Assembly: GCF_900476375.1 (NCBI RefSeq)
Contig: NZ_UPPP01000056.1
Span: 1 to 64,000 of the forward strand
Direction: 5' to 3'
Length of the DNA: 64,000 nt
Origin: Allolucifera butyrica
GTDB lineage: Bacteria; Bacillota; Negativicutes; Sporomusales; UPPP01
Numbering within the stretch: the stretch's first letter is position 1; each line of letters begins with the position of its first letter. The notes below the pieces were generated by a model. That model searched no databases, was not told the origin of the DNA, and worked only from the letters and a program-made list of their open reading frames with translations. Positions 63,676-64,000 of this stretch are shown here, piece by piece. Both the position numbers and the translations under genes were made by a program.

Positions 63676-64000
63676 CTACCGGGACAAATTATCCGCAAAA
63701 ATCGTAATCTTTCCCTGGTCCATAACAACGTCCCGCACACTTACACCAAAGGGCAGCTTTTTTAAATCCACAAGCGATATGTTCGTCAACAGCCCGCCGC
63801 CAATATTGCCGACTAAAACATTGTTCAGTAAAAACCGGTCCGTAACAAACTCAAGTTTTTGGCCTTTGGCGGCAATTTTTCCTTCCAGCGTGATGGCCAC
63901 ACTGGCTATCCCCACCAGTGAATAGGTGGTGCTGACTTTTACCTTGCCATCGGCAACCGTTACGACCGCATTGCGGATTCCTTTGACGTTCTGATTCAAA
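63676..64000 (-). CDS. DUF2993 (LmeA-like) protein, C-terminal part (5' end outside window)
   Basis: The last 108 codons of a gene that runs off the right edge. The sequence (VVTVADGKVKVSTTYSLVG, FVTDRFLLNNVLVGNIGGGLL, ISLVDLKKLPFGVSVRDVVMDQGKITIFA) fits the end of DUF2993 proteins, exported lipid-binding domains of the LmeA type. A final domain of beta-strands binding a phospholipid in the envelope is the family expectation. The N-terminus and any signal peptide are not visible. Confidence 0.75.
   Translation of the reverse strand, partial: LNQNVKGIRNAVVTVADGKVKVSTTYSLVGIASVAITLEGKIAAKGQKLEFVTDRFLLNNVLVGNIGGGLLTNISLVDLKKLPFGVSVRDVVMDQGKITIFADNLSR

Overview
The window is a contiguous piece of a bacterial chromosome, about half G+C. 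Nearly all genes lie on the minus strand and are densely packed. I see no rRNA, tRNA, insertion sequence, prophage or CRISPR array. The gene set suggests an anaerobic, endospore-forming member of the Firmicutes, most plausibly a Sporomusa-like Negativicute. The pointers are a SCIFF peptide with its radical-SAM maturase, WhiA-YvcK-RapZ, rubredoxin, NiFe-hydrogenase maturation genes, the glpA-like/DUF1667 glycerol-3-phosphate module, CsaB, and the FtsEX-CtpA-MinJ-like-UvrBA block. The taxonomic guess is inference.

Layout. (1) 1-0.9 kb: 5' part of an amino-acid permease behind a sigma-54 promoter with an upstream dyad. (2) 0.9-2.0 kb: an unknown small protein and MgtC. (3) 2.2-8.8 kb: glycerol regulon (GlpP antiterminator, leader terminator, GlpF, GlpK, a GlpA-like dehydrogenase, a partner flavoprotein and a DUF1667 protein). 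(4) 9-11.5 kb: phosphoketolase. (5) 11.6-17 kb: RpoN, HypE-HypD-HypC, the SCIFF maturase and, in a 46-codon gene, the SCIFF peptide itself. (6) 17-22.9 kb: an unknown secreted protein and a trehalose/glucose-type PTS operon with a GlcT-type antiterminator and a visible RNA antiterminator/terminator leader. (7) 23-27 kb: WhiA, YvcK, RapZ, PHP phosphoesterase. (8) 27.3-32.9 kb: REC-PAS-GGDEF-EAL protein, Cof-type phosphatase, small membrane protein, Ogt, a DUF3231-like protein and rubredoxin, separated by repeat-rich spacers.

(9) 33-40.7 kb, the most distinctive part: a plus-strand operon of four translationally coupled GT2-type glycosyltransferases (three carry long TPR-like C-terminal regions, one has two GT domains). 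It is followed by a protein made of Ser/Thr/Pro-rich GLxIT repeats with a DUF6385-like C-terminus. A sequence matching the sporulation sigma-K consensus lies 30-60 bases before the first gene. I interpret this as a dedicated system for making and glycosylating a repeat protein, possibly for the spore surface.

(10) 40.7-46.2 kb: TPM/LemA pair, a roughly 0.4 kb degenerate tandem-repeat spacer, UvrC and an isolated biotin carboxylase. (11) 46-57.5 kb: UvrA, UvrB, a MinJ-like PDZ protein, CtpA, an M23 peptidase, FtsX, FtsE and an M50 protease. (12) 57.6-64 kb: split transketolase, YitT, CsaB, DUF5693 protein and the end of a DUF2993-type protein.

Two families of dispersed intergenic elements recur. 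One is a hairpin followed by a conserved GGCGCAGGGC-type tail (four copies, 27-41 kb). The other is a set of TTGGA-rich tracts that lead into strong hairpins (three loci). Neither is explained by the genes.
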